Source: Duganella qianjiadongensis (lineage in GTDB: Bacteria; Pseudomonadota; Gammaproteobacteria; Burkholderiales; Burkholderiaceae_D). From it: a stretch of 64,000 nt of DNA. The DNA lies in NCBI RefSeq assembly GCF_009857915.1, contig NZ_WWCM01000009.1:1-64000 (forward strand). The letters are read 5' to 3'. A model generated the notes under the pieces. The model had not been told where the DNA came from. It saw nothing but the letters and a program-made list of their open reading frames with translations, and ran no database searches. Both the position numbers and the translations under genes were made by a program. This document shows positions 1-8,182 of the stretch, piece after piece (positions within the stretch are counted from its first letter, which is position 1; each line of letters opens with the position of its first letter).

Positions 1-193
1 TTGCCGGGTAGCTAAGTCTGGAAGAGATAACCGCTGAAAGCATCTAAGCGGGAAACTTGCCTTAAGATGAGATTTCCCAGAGCCTTGAGCTCTTTGAAGG
101 GTCGTTCGAGACCAGGACGTTGATAGGCTGGGTGTGGAAGTGCAGTAATGCATTAAGCTAACCAGTACTAATTGCCCGTACGGCTTGTCCCTA
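1..193 (+). rRNA. rrl: 23S rRNA, 3' end (partial)
   Basis: The first ~190 bases match the conserved 3' terminus of bacterial 23S rRNA: the block around 115-180 (GTTGATAGGCTGGGTGTG, then TTAAGCTAACC and GTACTAAT) is the domain VI end. The gene is cut by the left edge of the window. The 3' boundary is set by comparison with the E. coli end and is good to a few bases. Confidence 0.95.
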
Positions 194-329
194 TAACCTT
201 AGCAGGATATAGGTAAGAAGACCGTTAAACGTTGTTGAGACAACTTCATTACCCCAGCATTAAATGCTGATTACTTACTATTCCAGATTCTGAGCAACGT
301 TCGTGTGAACGCGGCTCGTACAAGTCAAA
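194..329 (+). other. 23S-5S intergenic spacer
   Basis: This 136-base spacer separates the 23S and 5S genes and has no tRNA-like cloverleaf and no open reading frame of note. It should be removed by rRNA processing. Confidence 0.6.
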
Positions 330-443
330 GCTTGATGACCATAGCAAGTTGGTCCCACCCCTTCCCATCCCGAACAGGACCGTGAAACAACTCTGCGCCG
401 ATGATAGTGCTGCAACCAGTGTGAAAGTAGGTTATCGTCAAGC
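330..443 (+). rRNA. rrf: 5S rRNA
   Basis: The ends GCTTGATGAC and GTTATCGTCAAGC can pair as helix I. Inside lie the conserved 5S elements GGTCCCACC, CCGAAC and CGCCGATGATAGTG. The length of about 114 nt fits bacterial 5S. It follows the 23S gene in the same orientation and closes the rrn operon. Confidence 0.93.
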
Positions 444-456
444 TAGTTATTAAGAG

Positions 457-510
457 AACCCCCACCGCCATATGCGAATTGATCGCGTACAGTGCAGGTG
501 GGGGTTTTTG
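457..510 (+). terminator. rrn operon terminator
   Basis: AACCCCCACC (457-466) pairs with GGTGGGGGTT (497-506) and is followed by a T run. The long loop between the arms is AT-richer. It lies 14 bases after the 5S gene and is a typical strong rrn terminator. Confidence 0.8.
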
Positions 511-528
511 CATTTGTGTAGCAAAAAA

Positions 529-584
529 CACATGGTGTTTACACTCTAGATTTTGAGTTAGAGAAACTAAGGGTGTACCATGTG
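529..584 (+). promoter_or_regulatory. nested inverted repeats in the leader of the TPR gene
   Basis: CACATGGT (529-536) is complementary to ACCATGTG (577-584). Inside it CTCTA (544-548) pairs with TAGAG (559-563). A weak sigma70-like pair, TTGAGT (553-558) and TACCAT (576-581) with a 17-base spacer, overlaps the repeat. The element lies between the rrn terminator and the TPR gene. It could be a promoter with an operator or an RNA leader structure. No function is proven. Confidence 0.3.
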
Positions 585-610
585 GACTTTCGTGCTTGCT
601 TTCTATCCTG

Positions 611-1900
611 ATGAAAAATAAGACAGCGCTGTACCGTGCTCTCAGTGCCGCTGGCATGGTGGCATCCCTCTGTATGTTTGCGCCGGCCTACGCCGACGAG
701 ATTGCCGATGTAGGTAAGCTGGCCAAGGCTGGCAAGGTGGTAGAAGCGCTCAGTAAAGCCAACGAATACCTCGCGAAACATCCTGCCGATCCGCAAATGC
801 GCTTCATGAAAGGCGTGCTGCTGACGGAGCAGAACAAGTCTGAAGAGGCGATTGCTGTCTTCACGAAACTAACCGAAGATTACAAGGATCTGCCGGAACC
901 GTATAACAATCTGGCAGTGCTGTATGCCGCTAGCGGCCAGTACGATAAGGCCCGGATTGCGCTGGAAAAAGCTATCCGCACCAATCCCAGCTATATGACG
1001 GCCTACGAGAATCTGGGCGACGTGTATGGCAAGATGGCCAGCCAGGCTTACGATAAAGCGCTGGCACTGGGTGCCAATAATACGCCGGCGAAATCGCGCC
1101 TGACTTTGCTGCGCAGTTTCTCCAGCACTACCGGCGTGAAAGGTAGTGTGCCGGAACTGCCGCCAGCCGCACCGGCACCGGCTCCGGCCGCTGCACCAGC
1201 GCCGGCACCGGCCACGCAGGTTGCCCAGGCCGGCCGCCCAGCTGCGCCACCGCTGATTTCCCAGATTCCTGCTGATAGCGGCAAGAACACCATGCTGGCG
1301 CGTATTCCTGCGCTGTCGGTGACACCGCCACCAGCTGCCGCCGCTGCCAAACCGGCGCCTGCACCAGTACCGCTTCCCGTGCCTGCGCCAGCGCCGGCTG
1401 CCGCCAAGCCGGCTGTTCCGGTGCCGCTGCCTGTGCCGGTTCCGGCGAAACAGGAGCCTGCCAAGCCTGCCCCTGCGCCCGCCAAGCCTGAACCGGCGAA
1501 AGTTGAGCCGCCCAAGCCAGCCAAGCCTGAAGCTCCTAAGCCTGCTAAACCGGACACCAGCGATCGTGATGCGGTGCTGGCACAGGTTAATGGATGGGCT
1601 AAAGCCTGGGCTGCCCAGAATGTGGATTCCTACCTCGGTTACTATAGCCGTGATTTCGAACCACCTAAGGGTATGACCCACAAGGCATGGGCGGAAGAGC
1701 GCCGTAGCCGCATCGAAGGCAAAGGACGTATCCGGGTGGAAGTGGCTTCGCCGGAAGTGGTCATCACCGGAAATACGGCGAAAGTCAGCTTCCGCCAGAC
1801 CTACGAATCGGATCGGCTGACGGCAAGAAGCCGTAAAGTGCTCGTGCTCACCAAAAATGGTGGAAAATGGCAGATCAAGCAGGAGTCTTCGGGTAGCTGA
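611..1900 (+). CDS. exported TPR protein with Pro/Ala linker and Cds6-like C-terminal domain
   Basis: Predicted exported protein of 429 residues. The ATG at 611 is preferred over an in-frame TTG at 596 because it starts directly with a lysine-containing signal peptide ending in APAYA. Residues ~30-170 form tetratricopeptide-type helices with TPR spacing (residues such as PEPYNNLAVLYAASGQYDKA). Residues ~180-320 are low-complexity Pro/Ala/Lys, probably an extended periplasmic linker. Residues ~325-429 resemble the NTF2-like domain found at the C terminus of L,D-transpeptidases (Cds6 family). The stop shares one base with the start of the L,D-transpeptidase gene, so the two are almost surely translated together. 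I infer a scaffolding role at the cell wall; no catalytic motif is visible. Confidence 0.8.
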   Translation: MKNKTALYRALSAAGMVASLCMFAPAYADEIADVGKLAKAGKVVEALSKANEYLAKHPADPQMRFMKGVLLTEQNKSEEAIAVFTKLTEDYKDLPEPYNNLAVLYAASGQYDKARIALEKAIRTNPSYMTAYENLGDVYGKMASQAYDKALALGANNTPAKSRLTLLRSFSSTTGVKGSVPELPPAAPAPAPAAAPAPAPATQVAQAGRPAAPPLISQIPADSGKNTMLARIPALSVTPPPAAAAAKPAPAPVPLPVPAPAPAAAKPAVPVPLPVPVPAKQEPAKPAPAPAKPEPAKVEPPKPAKPEAPKPAKPDTSDRDAVLAQVNGWAKAWAAQNVDSYLGYYSRDFEPPKGMTHKAWAEERRSRIEGKGRIRVEVASPEVVITGNTAKVSFRQTYESDRLTARSRKVLVLTKNGGKWQIKQESSGS

Positions 1901-3147
1901 TGTCATATTCAAGATTTAAAACTTCGTGGCGGACGCGCATTGCGCTGTCCGTCGTTTTTTTCGGCCTGCTGGCTGGCGAGTTCAGCTACGCCGCCAGAAA
2001 GCCCGTGCGGGCCGTTGCGCCCGCCAAAGCGAATCCGGAAACCATGCTGGCCGAGATACACAAGGATCTGGCCCAGCATAATCTGCGTGCTGCACAGCAG
2101 AAGGCCGATGCGCTGGTGGAGGCGTATCCCACCTTCCGCCTCGGCCATCTGATCCGTGGCGATATCCTGCTCATGCATACCCGTCCCGTTGCGGCGCTAG
2201 GGGCGGCCGCGATGGTGCCGACGGCGCCAGTCGGCACGGATGCCAAACTGGCTGACCTGCGCCGTGAAGCCACGGTGCGCATGCAGGCCGAGCCGGGCCG
2301 TCCGTCGCCCACGCTGCTGCCGCGTGCGCTGCTGCAGTTGCGCAAGGACCAGCGCCACGCGCTGATCGTCGATGCTAAGCATTCGCGCCTGTACCTGTAC
2401 GAGAACCGTAACGACCAGATCCGCTTGCTGCAGGACTTTTATGTGAGCCAGGGCAAGCTGGGCATTAACAAGCTCAAGGAAGGCGATATGCGCACGCCTG
2501 TCGGCGTGTATAACATCGTAGGTCGTCTGCCCGGTGTGAAGCTGCCTGATCTGTATGGCAAGGGCGCGCTGCCGCTCGATTATCCGAATGACTGGGACAA
2601 GGTGCAGGGCCGCGGCGGCTCGGGTATCTGGGTACACGGGGTGCCGAACGAAACCTTCAGCCGTCCTCCGCTGTCCACCGACGGTTGCGTGGTGGTGAGT
2701 AATGATGATCTGAATCTGCTGACCCGTATCGTGGAAGTGGGTAAGACACCGGTGCTGATCGGCGATCAGGTGGAGTTTGTCAGCAAGGAGCAGCTGGAGC
2801 GCGATCTGCGGGTGGCCAGTTCGCTGGTGGAGAACTGGCGCCGTGATGTGGAGAACCGCGACGAGACTGCTCTGCGTTCGCTCTATTCGGTGCGCTTCAA
2901 GTCCAGCAATGATGGCGACCTGAATACGTGGCTGGATAAGAACCGTTATCTGCCCGGGGTCAAGAATATCAGCGTGACGGTGACCGATTCCGCATTCTTC
3001 CGCCAGCCTAGTCAGGAAGAAATGATCGTGAGCAGTTTTACCCAGCAGATAGTGGCCGGTAAATTCCGCCATGCCGTGCGCAAGAAGCAGTACTGGGCGC
3101 GCGAAGGCAAGAACTGGAAAATTGTCGCCGAGTCGAATCTGTCCTGA
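1900..3147 (+). CDS. L,D-transpeptidase (YkuD) with Cds6-like C-terminal domain
   Basis: A periplasmic peptidoglycan cross-linking or protein-anchoring enzyme of 415 residues. An N-terminal hydrophobic segment (residues ~12-31) acts as signal or anchor. The YkuD catalytic domain spans about 153-290 and carries the HG motif in IWVHGVPN and the nucleophile motif STDGCVVVS, with the cysteine at residue 263. Residues ~300-415 form an NTF2-like domain related to the one ending the preceding TPR protein. The start codon overlaps the previous stop (TGATG), a sign of translational coupling. The family makes 3-3 cross-links or attaches proteins to peptidoglycan; which reaction applies here cannot be read from sequence. 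Confidence 0.9.
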   Translation: MSYSRFKTSWRTRIALSVVFFGLLAGEFSYAARKPVRAVAPAKANPETMLAEIHKDLAQHNLRAAQQKADALVEAYPTFRLGHLIRGDILLMHTRPVAALGAAAMVPTAPVGTDAKLADLRREATVRMQAEPGRPSPTLLPRALLQLRKDQRHALIVDAKHSRLYLYENRNDQIRLLQDFYVSQGKLGINKLKEGDMRTPVGVYNIVGRLPGVKLPDLYGKGALPLDYPNDWDKVQGRGGSGIWVHGVPNETFSRPPLSTDGCVVVSNDDLNLLTRIVEVGKTPVLIGDQVEFVSKEQLERDLRVASSLVENWRRDVENRDETALRSLYSVRFKSSNDGDLNTWLDKNRYLPGVKNISVTVTDSAFFRQPSQEEMIVSSFTQQIVAGKFRHAVRKKQYWAREGKNWKIVAESNLS

Positions 3148-3186
3148 TAAAAAAAATCCCCTTGAGACCAAGGGGATTTTTGTTTG
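3148..3186. terminator. bidirectional terminator between ldt and pagL
   Basis: AATCCCCTT (3155-3163) and AAGGGGATT form a perfect stem with a short GAGACC-type loop, flanked by an A run and a T run. It lies between two convergent genes and can end transcription in both directions. Confidence 0.9.
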
Positions 3187-3198
3187 TGGCGGCTGCGC

Positions 3199-3747
3199 TT
3201 AGAAGTGGTATGCAGCTTTCACTTCGAGGAAGTTCACGCCCGTATTCGGCTTCTTGTAGCCGCCGTTGGAGAAGTGCTGGATTTTGCCGGCGACTTCCCA
3301 GTTGTTGTCGAACACATAGCCTACACCGATGTGGTCACCGAACTGGAAGTGGGTGGACAGACGGTAGGTATCGTTGTCGTACAGCTTGGATAGGCGGTGC
3401 ACGCCGATGCCGCCTTCGTAGTACAGGCCCTTCTTGTTGTCATTCTCGAAGCGGAACACAGGCGTGAAACCGACATCCCATAGGTGGGCGGTATTGCCCG
3501 AGATATTCTTGTACTGGCTTTCCTTCCATGCGCCGGCGCTCAGTTCCCAGTAACCGCTCAGGTGGGTGCCGTTCGACTGGAACCAGCGTACATCCCAGTC
3601 TTTGGCGGCGCTCAGGCGCACCATCTGTACTTTGGCAGCACTGCCATAGTCAATCGAAACGGAATCGACCAGCTGGTCATTGGCGGCGTATGCACCCTGC
3701 ATAGCCAACAGCATGGCGACAGACGCCAAAACTTTTTTCGTGAACAT
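3199..3747 (-). CDS. pagL: lipid A 3-O-deacylase PagL
   Basis: Outer-membrane beta-barrel hydrolase that removes the 3-O-linked acyl chain from lipid A. The 182-residue protein has a clear signal peptide ending QGAYA, alternating beta-strand sequence and a C-terminal aromatic residue (Phe) typical of barrels. The family catalytic dyad is visible as His158 and Ser160 in IQHFSNGGY, with Glu175 a likely third member in NFLEV. An AAGGA ribosome site lies 4 bases before the ATG. It is a single gene, convergent with the L,D-transpeptidase gene and divergent from the reductase that follows. Deacylation usually lowers endotoxic signalling and alters envelope stability. Confidence 0.9.
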   Translation of the reverse strand: MFTKKVLASVAMLLAMQGAYAANDQLVDSVSIDYGSAAKVQMVRLSAAKDWDVRWFQSNGTHLSGYWELSAGAWKESQYKNISGNTAHLWDVGFTPVFRFENDNKKGLYYEGGIGVHRLSKLYDNDTYRLSTHFQFGDHIGVGYVFDNNWEVAGKIQHFSNGGYKKPNTGVNFLEVKAAYHF

Positions 3748-3860
3748 AGTATCCTTACTGAAGTGATGCTGTATCTAAAATTTATACGGCTACGAAGATT
3801 GTACCGGTGTTTGCAGAATAATTCCGGTGCCTCCGCAATTGTTGATTTCAGGAGTAGGTT

Positions 3861-4757
3861 TTGGCGACAGATATTGCCTTCCTAGGCATAGGTTTGATGG
3901 GGGATCCCATGGTGCGGCGGCTGCTGGCCGCCGGTCATGCGGTGACGGTCTGGAACCGCACGGCGGCCAAGGCACAGCCGCTGGCGGCGGCAGGAGCTAC
4001 AGTGGCGCCGGATCTGGCCAGCGCCGTGCGTGGTGCTGGCATGGTGATCTCGATGCTGGAAGCCGGACCCATCGTCGGCACGGTGATGCGTGATGCCTTG
4101 CCGGCACTGGCACCGCACGCGCTGTGGGTGGATATGAGTTCGACCCGTCAGGACGAAGCGCAGGCCTTCCATGCACTGCTGTCGGCACAGGGACGACGCT
4201 TTATCGATGCGCCGGTTTCGGGCGGCGTAGGCGGCGCCGCGGCCGGTACGCTGGCCATCATGGCGGGCGGCACGCTGGCTGACTTTGACGAGGCCACGCC
4301 GGTCTTGCAGGCGATGGGACGTCCTACGCTGGTGGGGCCGGCCGGAAGCGGGCAGGTGGCCAAGCTGTGCAACCAGCTGATCGTGGGCGCCACCATCAAC
4401 GTGGTGGCGGAAGCTTTGCTGCTGGCACAGGCGGCGGGGGCCGATCCGGCGGCCATGCGCGCGGCCATACGCGGCGGCTTTGCCGAGAGCAAAATTCTTG
4501 ATGTACATGGCCAGCGTATGCTGGAACGGAATTTTGTCGCCGGTGGTCAGGTCAAGACCCAGCTGAAAGACCAGCAGAACATTCTGGCCGCCGCCCAGGC
4601 GGCGGGCTTGCAGTTGCCGATAACCGAACTGGTGACGCAGCGCTACCAGTCGCTGGTGCAGACCGTACCGCAGGCCGACCATGCGGCCGGGCTGCTGGGG
4701 CTGGAAGCGATCAATCCCGGCGTGCGTCTGGGCGACGCAGCGGACCGCTTAGCCTAA
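3861..4757 (+). CDS. 3-hydroxyisobutyrate dehydrogenase family NAD(P)-dependent oxidoreductase
   Basis: A 298-residue beta-hydroxyacid dehydrogenase. The N terminus has the Rossmann motif GIGLMGDPM, the substrate loop reads DAPVSGGVGGAAAG, and the catalytic lysine is Lys168 in GQVAKLCNQ. The start is TTG: AGGAG at 3850-3854 lies 6 bases upstream and no ATG gives the complete Rossmann strand. Close relatives include tartronate semialdehyde reductase, 3-hydroxyisobutyrate dehydrogenase and succinic-semialdehyde reductases; the neighbours do not tell which. It is transcribed towards the M20 amidohydrolase, with only 3 bases between the two stops. Confidence 0.88.
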   Translation: MATDIAFLGIGLMGDPMVRRLLAAGHAVTVWNRTAAKAQPLAAAGATVAPDLASAVRGAGMVISMLEAGPIVGTVMRDALPALAPHALWVDMSSTRQDEAQAFHALLSAQGRRFIDAPVSGGVGGAAAGTLAIMAGGTLADFDEATPVLQAMGRPTLVGPAGSGQVAKLCNQLIVGATINVVAEALLLAQAAGADPAAMRAAIRGGFAESKILDVHGQRMLERNFVAGGQVKTQLKDQQNILAAAQAAGLQLPITELVTQRYQSLVQTVPQADHAAGLLGLEAINPGVRLGDAADRLA

Positions 4758-4760
4758 GGT

Positions 4761-5954
4761 TCAGACTGGCGCCAGCGCTTTTTCCACCAGCTTGACCCAG
4801 AAACTGGCGCCTATCGGCAGCAGGTTGTCGTTGAAGTCGTAGCTGGCGTTATGCAGCACGCAGGGGCCGAGGCCGTGACCACCGTCGCGGTGCTCGCCCT
4901 CGCCATTGCCGATGAAAACGTAGCAGCCCGGTTTGGCCTGCAGGAAGAAGGCGAAGTCTTCCGCGCCCATGGTCGGTTCGACCTGATCGTCGACATTTTC
5001 CGCGCCCACCACTTCCTTCATCACTTCCACCGCAAAGCGGGTCTGCTCGGCGTGGTTGACCAGCGGCGGGTAATTGCGGCGGAACTTGAAGTCCACTTCG
5101 GCGCCAAAGGCGGCCGCCGTGTGCCGGGCTACTTCGCCCATGCGCTGCTCTATCATGTCCAGCACGGGCTGGGTGAAGGTGCGCACCGTGCCGACCAGAT
5201 TGGCTTCATCGGGGATAACGTTGGTGGCGCTGCCAGCGTGAATCTGGGTAATCGACAGCACGGCCGTATCAAGCGGGCTCTTCTGCCGGCTGATGATGGT
5301 CTGCCAGCTTTGCGCGATCTGCACGGCGATCATCACGGGATCGATGCCTTTGTGCGGCTGGGCCGCGTGGGCGCCTTTGCCTTTGACGGTGACGTAGAAC
5401 TCGTTACTGGACGCCATCATCGGGCCTGCCGTCACGCTCATGGTACCGGCGGCGGCGCCGGGCCAGTTGTGCATGCCATAAATCGCATCCATCGGGCATT
5501 GTTCGAACAGGCCGTCTTCTATCATGCGGCGCGCACCGGCCCCGCCTTCTTCGGCCGGCTGGAACACCAGATACACGGTGCCGTCGAAATTGCGGTGCTC
5601 GGCCAGATATTTGGCAGCACCGAGCAGCATGGCGGTATGGCCATCGTGGCCGCAGGCGTGCATCTTGCCTGCATGGCGCGAGGCGTGGGCGAAGGTGTTG
5701 ATTTCCTGCATAGGCAGTGCATCCATATCGGCGCGCAGGCCGATGGCGCGGCTGGATGTGCCGTGCTGGATGATGCCCACCACGCCCGTCTTGCCCAGAC
5801 CACGGATGACGGGTATGCCCCAGGCCGTCAGCTGGGCGGCGACGATGTCGGAAGTGCGCTGCTCTTCGTAGCAGAGCTCGGGATGGGCGTGCAGGTCACG
5901 GCGGATCTGCTGTATTTCCGCTTGAAATGCAATGATGGGATCAACTAATTTCAT
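4761..5954 (-). CDS. M20 family amidohydrolase (hippurate hydrolase-like)
   Basis: Cytoplasmic zinc-type amidohydrolase of 397 residues in the M20D group (hippurate, N-acyl-amino-acid and indole-acetyl-amino-acid hydrolases). The motifs are HACGHDGHTAMLLG for metal binding and FQPAEEGGAGA for the catalytic glutamate, with a dimerisation domain in the middle third (around GKGAHAAQPHKGIDP). No signal peptide is present. It likely releases a free amino acid and a carboxylate from an N-acylated amino acid. It is divergent from the molybdopterin oxidoreductase gene and convergent with the reductase gene. Confidence 0.9.
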   Translation of the reverse strand: MKLVDPIIAFQAEIQQIRRDLHAHPELCYEEQRTSDIVAAQLTAWGIPVIRGLGKTGVVGIIQHGTSSRAIGLRADMDALPMQEINTFAHASRHAGKMHACGHDGHTAMLLGAAKYLAEHRNFDGTVYLVFQPAEEGGAGARRMIEDGLFEQCPMDAIYGMHNWPGAAAGTMSVTAGPMMASSNEFYVTVKGKGAHAAQPHKGIDPVMIAVQIAQSWQTIISRQKSPLDTAVLSITQIHAGSATNVIPDEANLVGTVRTFTQPVLDMIEQRMGEVARHTAAAFGAEVDFKFRRNYPPLVNHAEQTRFAVEVMKEVVGAENVDDQVEPTMGAEDFAFFLQAKPGCYVFIGNGEGEHRDGGHGLGPCVLHNASYDFNDNLLPIGASFWVKLVEKALAPV

Positions 5955-6082
5955 CTGCGTCTCCAGTGTTGGGTTCGCCTGCCTCGTGGGCAGCGAGAAC
6001 AGCCATTGTAGCCCTTGTCAGGCAAACAAATCCAGCAAGCCCAGAATCGGCTACGATACGGGTTTCGCATGCTGTAATCCGG

Positions 6083-8173
6083 ATGAAAGACATGACAAGC
6101 ACACAAGTTGTTCGCGCCACCTGCCCACACGATTGCCCTGACACCTGCGCCCTGCTGGTGACGGTGGAAGACGGCGTGGCCACGGCCGTCAAAGGCGACC
6201 CCGACCACCCAACCACGGCCGGTGTGCTGTGTACGAAGGTATCGCGCTACACCGAGCGCACCTATCACGAAGAGCGTTTGCTGTACCCGCTGCGCCGGGT
6301 GGGCAAAAAAGGCGAGGGCAAATTCGAGCGCATCAGCTGGGACGAGGCGCTGGACACCATCGCCAGCCGCCTCGGCAGCATCGCCGCACGCGATCCGCAA
6401 GCCATCCTGCCGTACAGCTATTGCGGCACCATGGGGCTGGTGCAGGGCGAATCGATGTCGGCCCGTTTCTTCCACCAGCTGGGCGCCTCGCTGCTGGACC
6501 GCACCATCTGCGCCACGGCAGGCTTTACCGGCTACAAATACACCATAGGCGCCACCATAGGCACCGATCTCGAACAGTTCCAGAATGCCAAGCTGATCCT
6601 GATCTGGGGCGGCAATCCTATCGCTTCGAATCTGCACTTCTGGACCCGTGCGCAGGAAGCCAAGCGGCGCGGCGCCAAGCTGATCGCCATCGATCCCTAC
6701 CGTTCGCTGACGGCTGAGAAATGCCACCAGCACATTGCGCTGCTGCCGGGTACGGATGCAGCGCTGGCACTGGGGCTGATGCATGTGCTGATCGCCGAAG
6801 ACCTGCTCGATCATGATTACATCGCCCGTTACACCGTGGGCTTTGAAGAACTCAAGCAGCGCGTGGCGGAATGGACGCCCGAGCGTACCGCCGAGACCTG
6901 TGGCATCACGGTTGCCGAAGTGGTAGAACTGGCGCGCCTGTATGGCGGCATGGCCAAAGCGGGCGAACCGGTGGCGATCCGCACCAACTACGGCGTGCAG
7001 CGCGTGCATGGCGGCGGCATGGCGGTGCGTAACCTGACCTGTCTGCCAGCTCTGGTGGGGGCATGGCGCCATGCAGCCGGTGGCGTGCAGCTGTCGGCCA
7101 GCGGCGGCTTCCCGACCAATAAAGGGGCGCTGCAGCGGCCCGACTTGCTGGCAAAACAGCCGCGCACCATCAATATGACCACCATAGGCGACGACCTGCT
7201 GCGTCCAGGTTCGGCGGAGTTCGGTCCGGCAGTGGAGGCGGTGATCGTGTATAACGCCAATCCGCTGGCGATTGCGCCGGATTCGTCCAAGGTGATGGCA
7301 GGCTTTGCCCGCGAGGACCTGTTCACCGTGGTGCTCGAACACTTCCAGACCGATACGGTGGACTACGCCGATATCGTGCTGCCCGCCACCACCCAGCTGG
7401 AGCACGTGGATGCGCACAGCGCCTACGGCCACTTGTACATGATGGCCAATAACGCGGCGATTGCTCCGCTGGGCGAAGCCAAGCCGAATACGGAAGTGTT
7501 CCGTCTGCTGGCGGCGCGCATGGGCTTTACCGATCCCTGCTTCAAGGACAGCGACGACGAGCTGGCGGCCATGGCCTTCAACCGTCAGGATGCGCGTGCC
7601 ATCCACTTCGACTGGGATGCGCTCAAGCAGAAGGGCTGGCAGAAGCTGAATATGCCCGATGCGCCGTTCGCCGAAGGCGGCTTCCCTACGCCATCCGGCA
7701 AATGCGAGTTCTATTCGGCCAGCATGGCGGCCGACGGGCTCGATCCGCTGCCTGCTTACATCGCACCGTATGAATCGGTGGCCAGCAATCCGGAGCTGGC
7801 CCAGCGCTATCCGCTGGCGATGATTTCTCCGCCAGCCCGTAACTTCCTCAACTCGACCTTTGTGAACGTGAAGAGCCTGCGTGCGGCCGAAGGCGAGCCG
7901 CATCTGGACATCCATCCGGACGATAGCGCGGCACGCGGCATCAGCGATGGCGAGATGGTGCGCATCTTCAATGACCGCGGCAGTTTCATCGCCAAGGCCC
8001 GCGTCACGGATAAAGCCCGTGCCGGTCTGGTGGTAGGGCTGTCCGTGTGGTGGAAGAAGCTGGCGCGTGACGGCAAGAACGCGAATGAAGTGACCAGCCA
8101 GCGCTTGACCGACATGGGCCGTGCGCCGACGTTCTACGATACACTGGTCGAAGTCGAAAGAGTCGCCACCTGA
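6083..8173 (+). CDS. molybdopterin oxidoreductase, DMSO reductase superfamily
   Basis: An approximately 696-residue catalytic subunit of the DMSO-reductase superfamily. The N terminus has a four-cysteine [4Fe-4S] motif, CPHDCPDTC, directly after the start. It continues with the family architecture: DTIASRL region, GESMSARFF, IWGGNPIASN for cofactor binding, and a C-terminal molydopterin dinucleotide domain around HLDIHPDDSAARGI. No Tat signal is present, so it should be cytoplasmic. The start is ATG 6083 or 6092; the open frame extends further upstream but that part is not protein-like. No electron-transfer or membrane subunit is adjacent, so partner and substrate are unknown. Confidence 0.85.
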   Translation: MKDMTSTQVVRATCPHDCPDTCALLVTVEDGVATAVKGDPDHPTTAGVLCTKVSRYTERTYHEERLLYPLRRVGKKGEGKFERISWDEALDTIASRLGSIAARDPQAILPYSYCGTMGLVQGESMSARFFHQLGASLLDRTICATAGFTGYKYTIGATIGTDLEQFQNAKLILIWGGNPIASNLHFWTRAQEAKRRGAKLIAIDPYRSLTAEKCHQHIALLPGTDAALALGLMHVLIAEDLLDHDYIARYTVGFEELKQRVAEWTPERTAETCGITVAEVVELARLYGGMAKAGEPVAIRTNYGVQRVHGGGMAVRNLTCLPALVGAWRHAAGGVQLSASGGFPTNKGALQRPDLLAKQPRTINMTTIGDDLLRPGSAEFGPAVEAVIVYNANPLAIAPDSSKVMAGFAREDLFTVVLEHFQTDTVDYADIVLPATTQLEHVDAHSAYGHLYMMANNAAIAPLGEAKPNTEVFRLLAARMGFTDPCFKDSDDELAAMAFNRQDARAIHFDWDALKQKGWQKLNMPDAPFAEGGFPTPSGKCEFYSASMAADGLDPLPAYIAPYESVASNPELAQRYPLAMISPPARNFLNSTFVNVKSLRAAEGEPHLDIHPDDSAARGISDGEMVRIFNDRGSFIAKARVTDKARAGLVVGLSVWWKKLARDGKNANEVTSQRLTDMGRAPTFYDTLVEVERVAT

Positions 8174-8182
8174 AGGTGAAGT

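Noticed and set aside
1165..1560. Repetitive C/G-rich stretch that could be a tandem repeat or CRISPR-like array
   Set aside because: It encodes an in-frame Pro/Ala/Lys-rich linker of the TPR protein and has no regular repeat-spacer structure.
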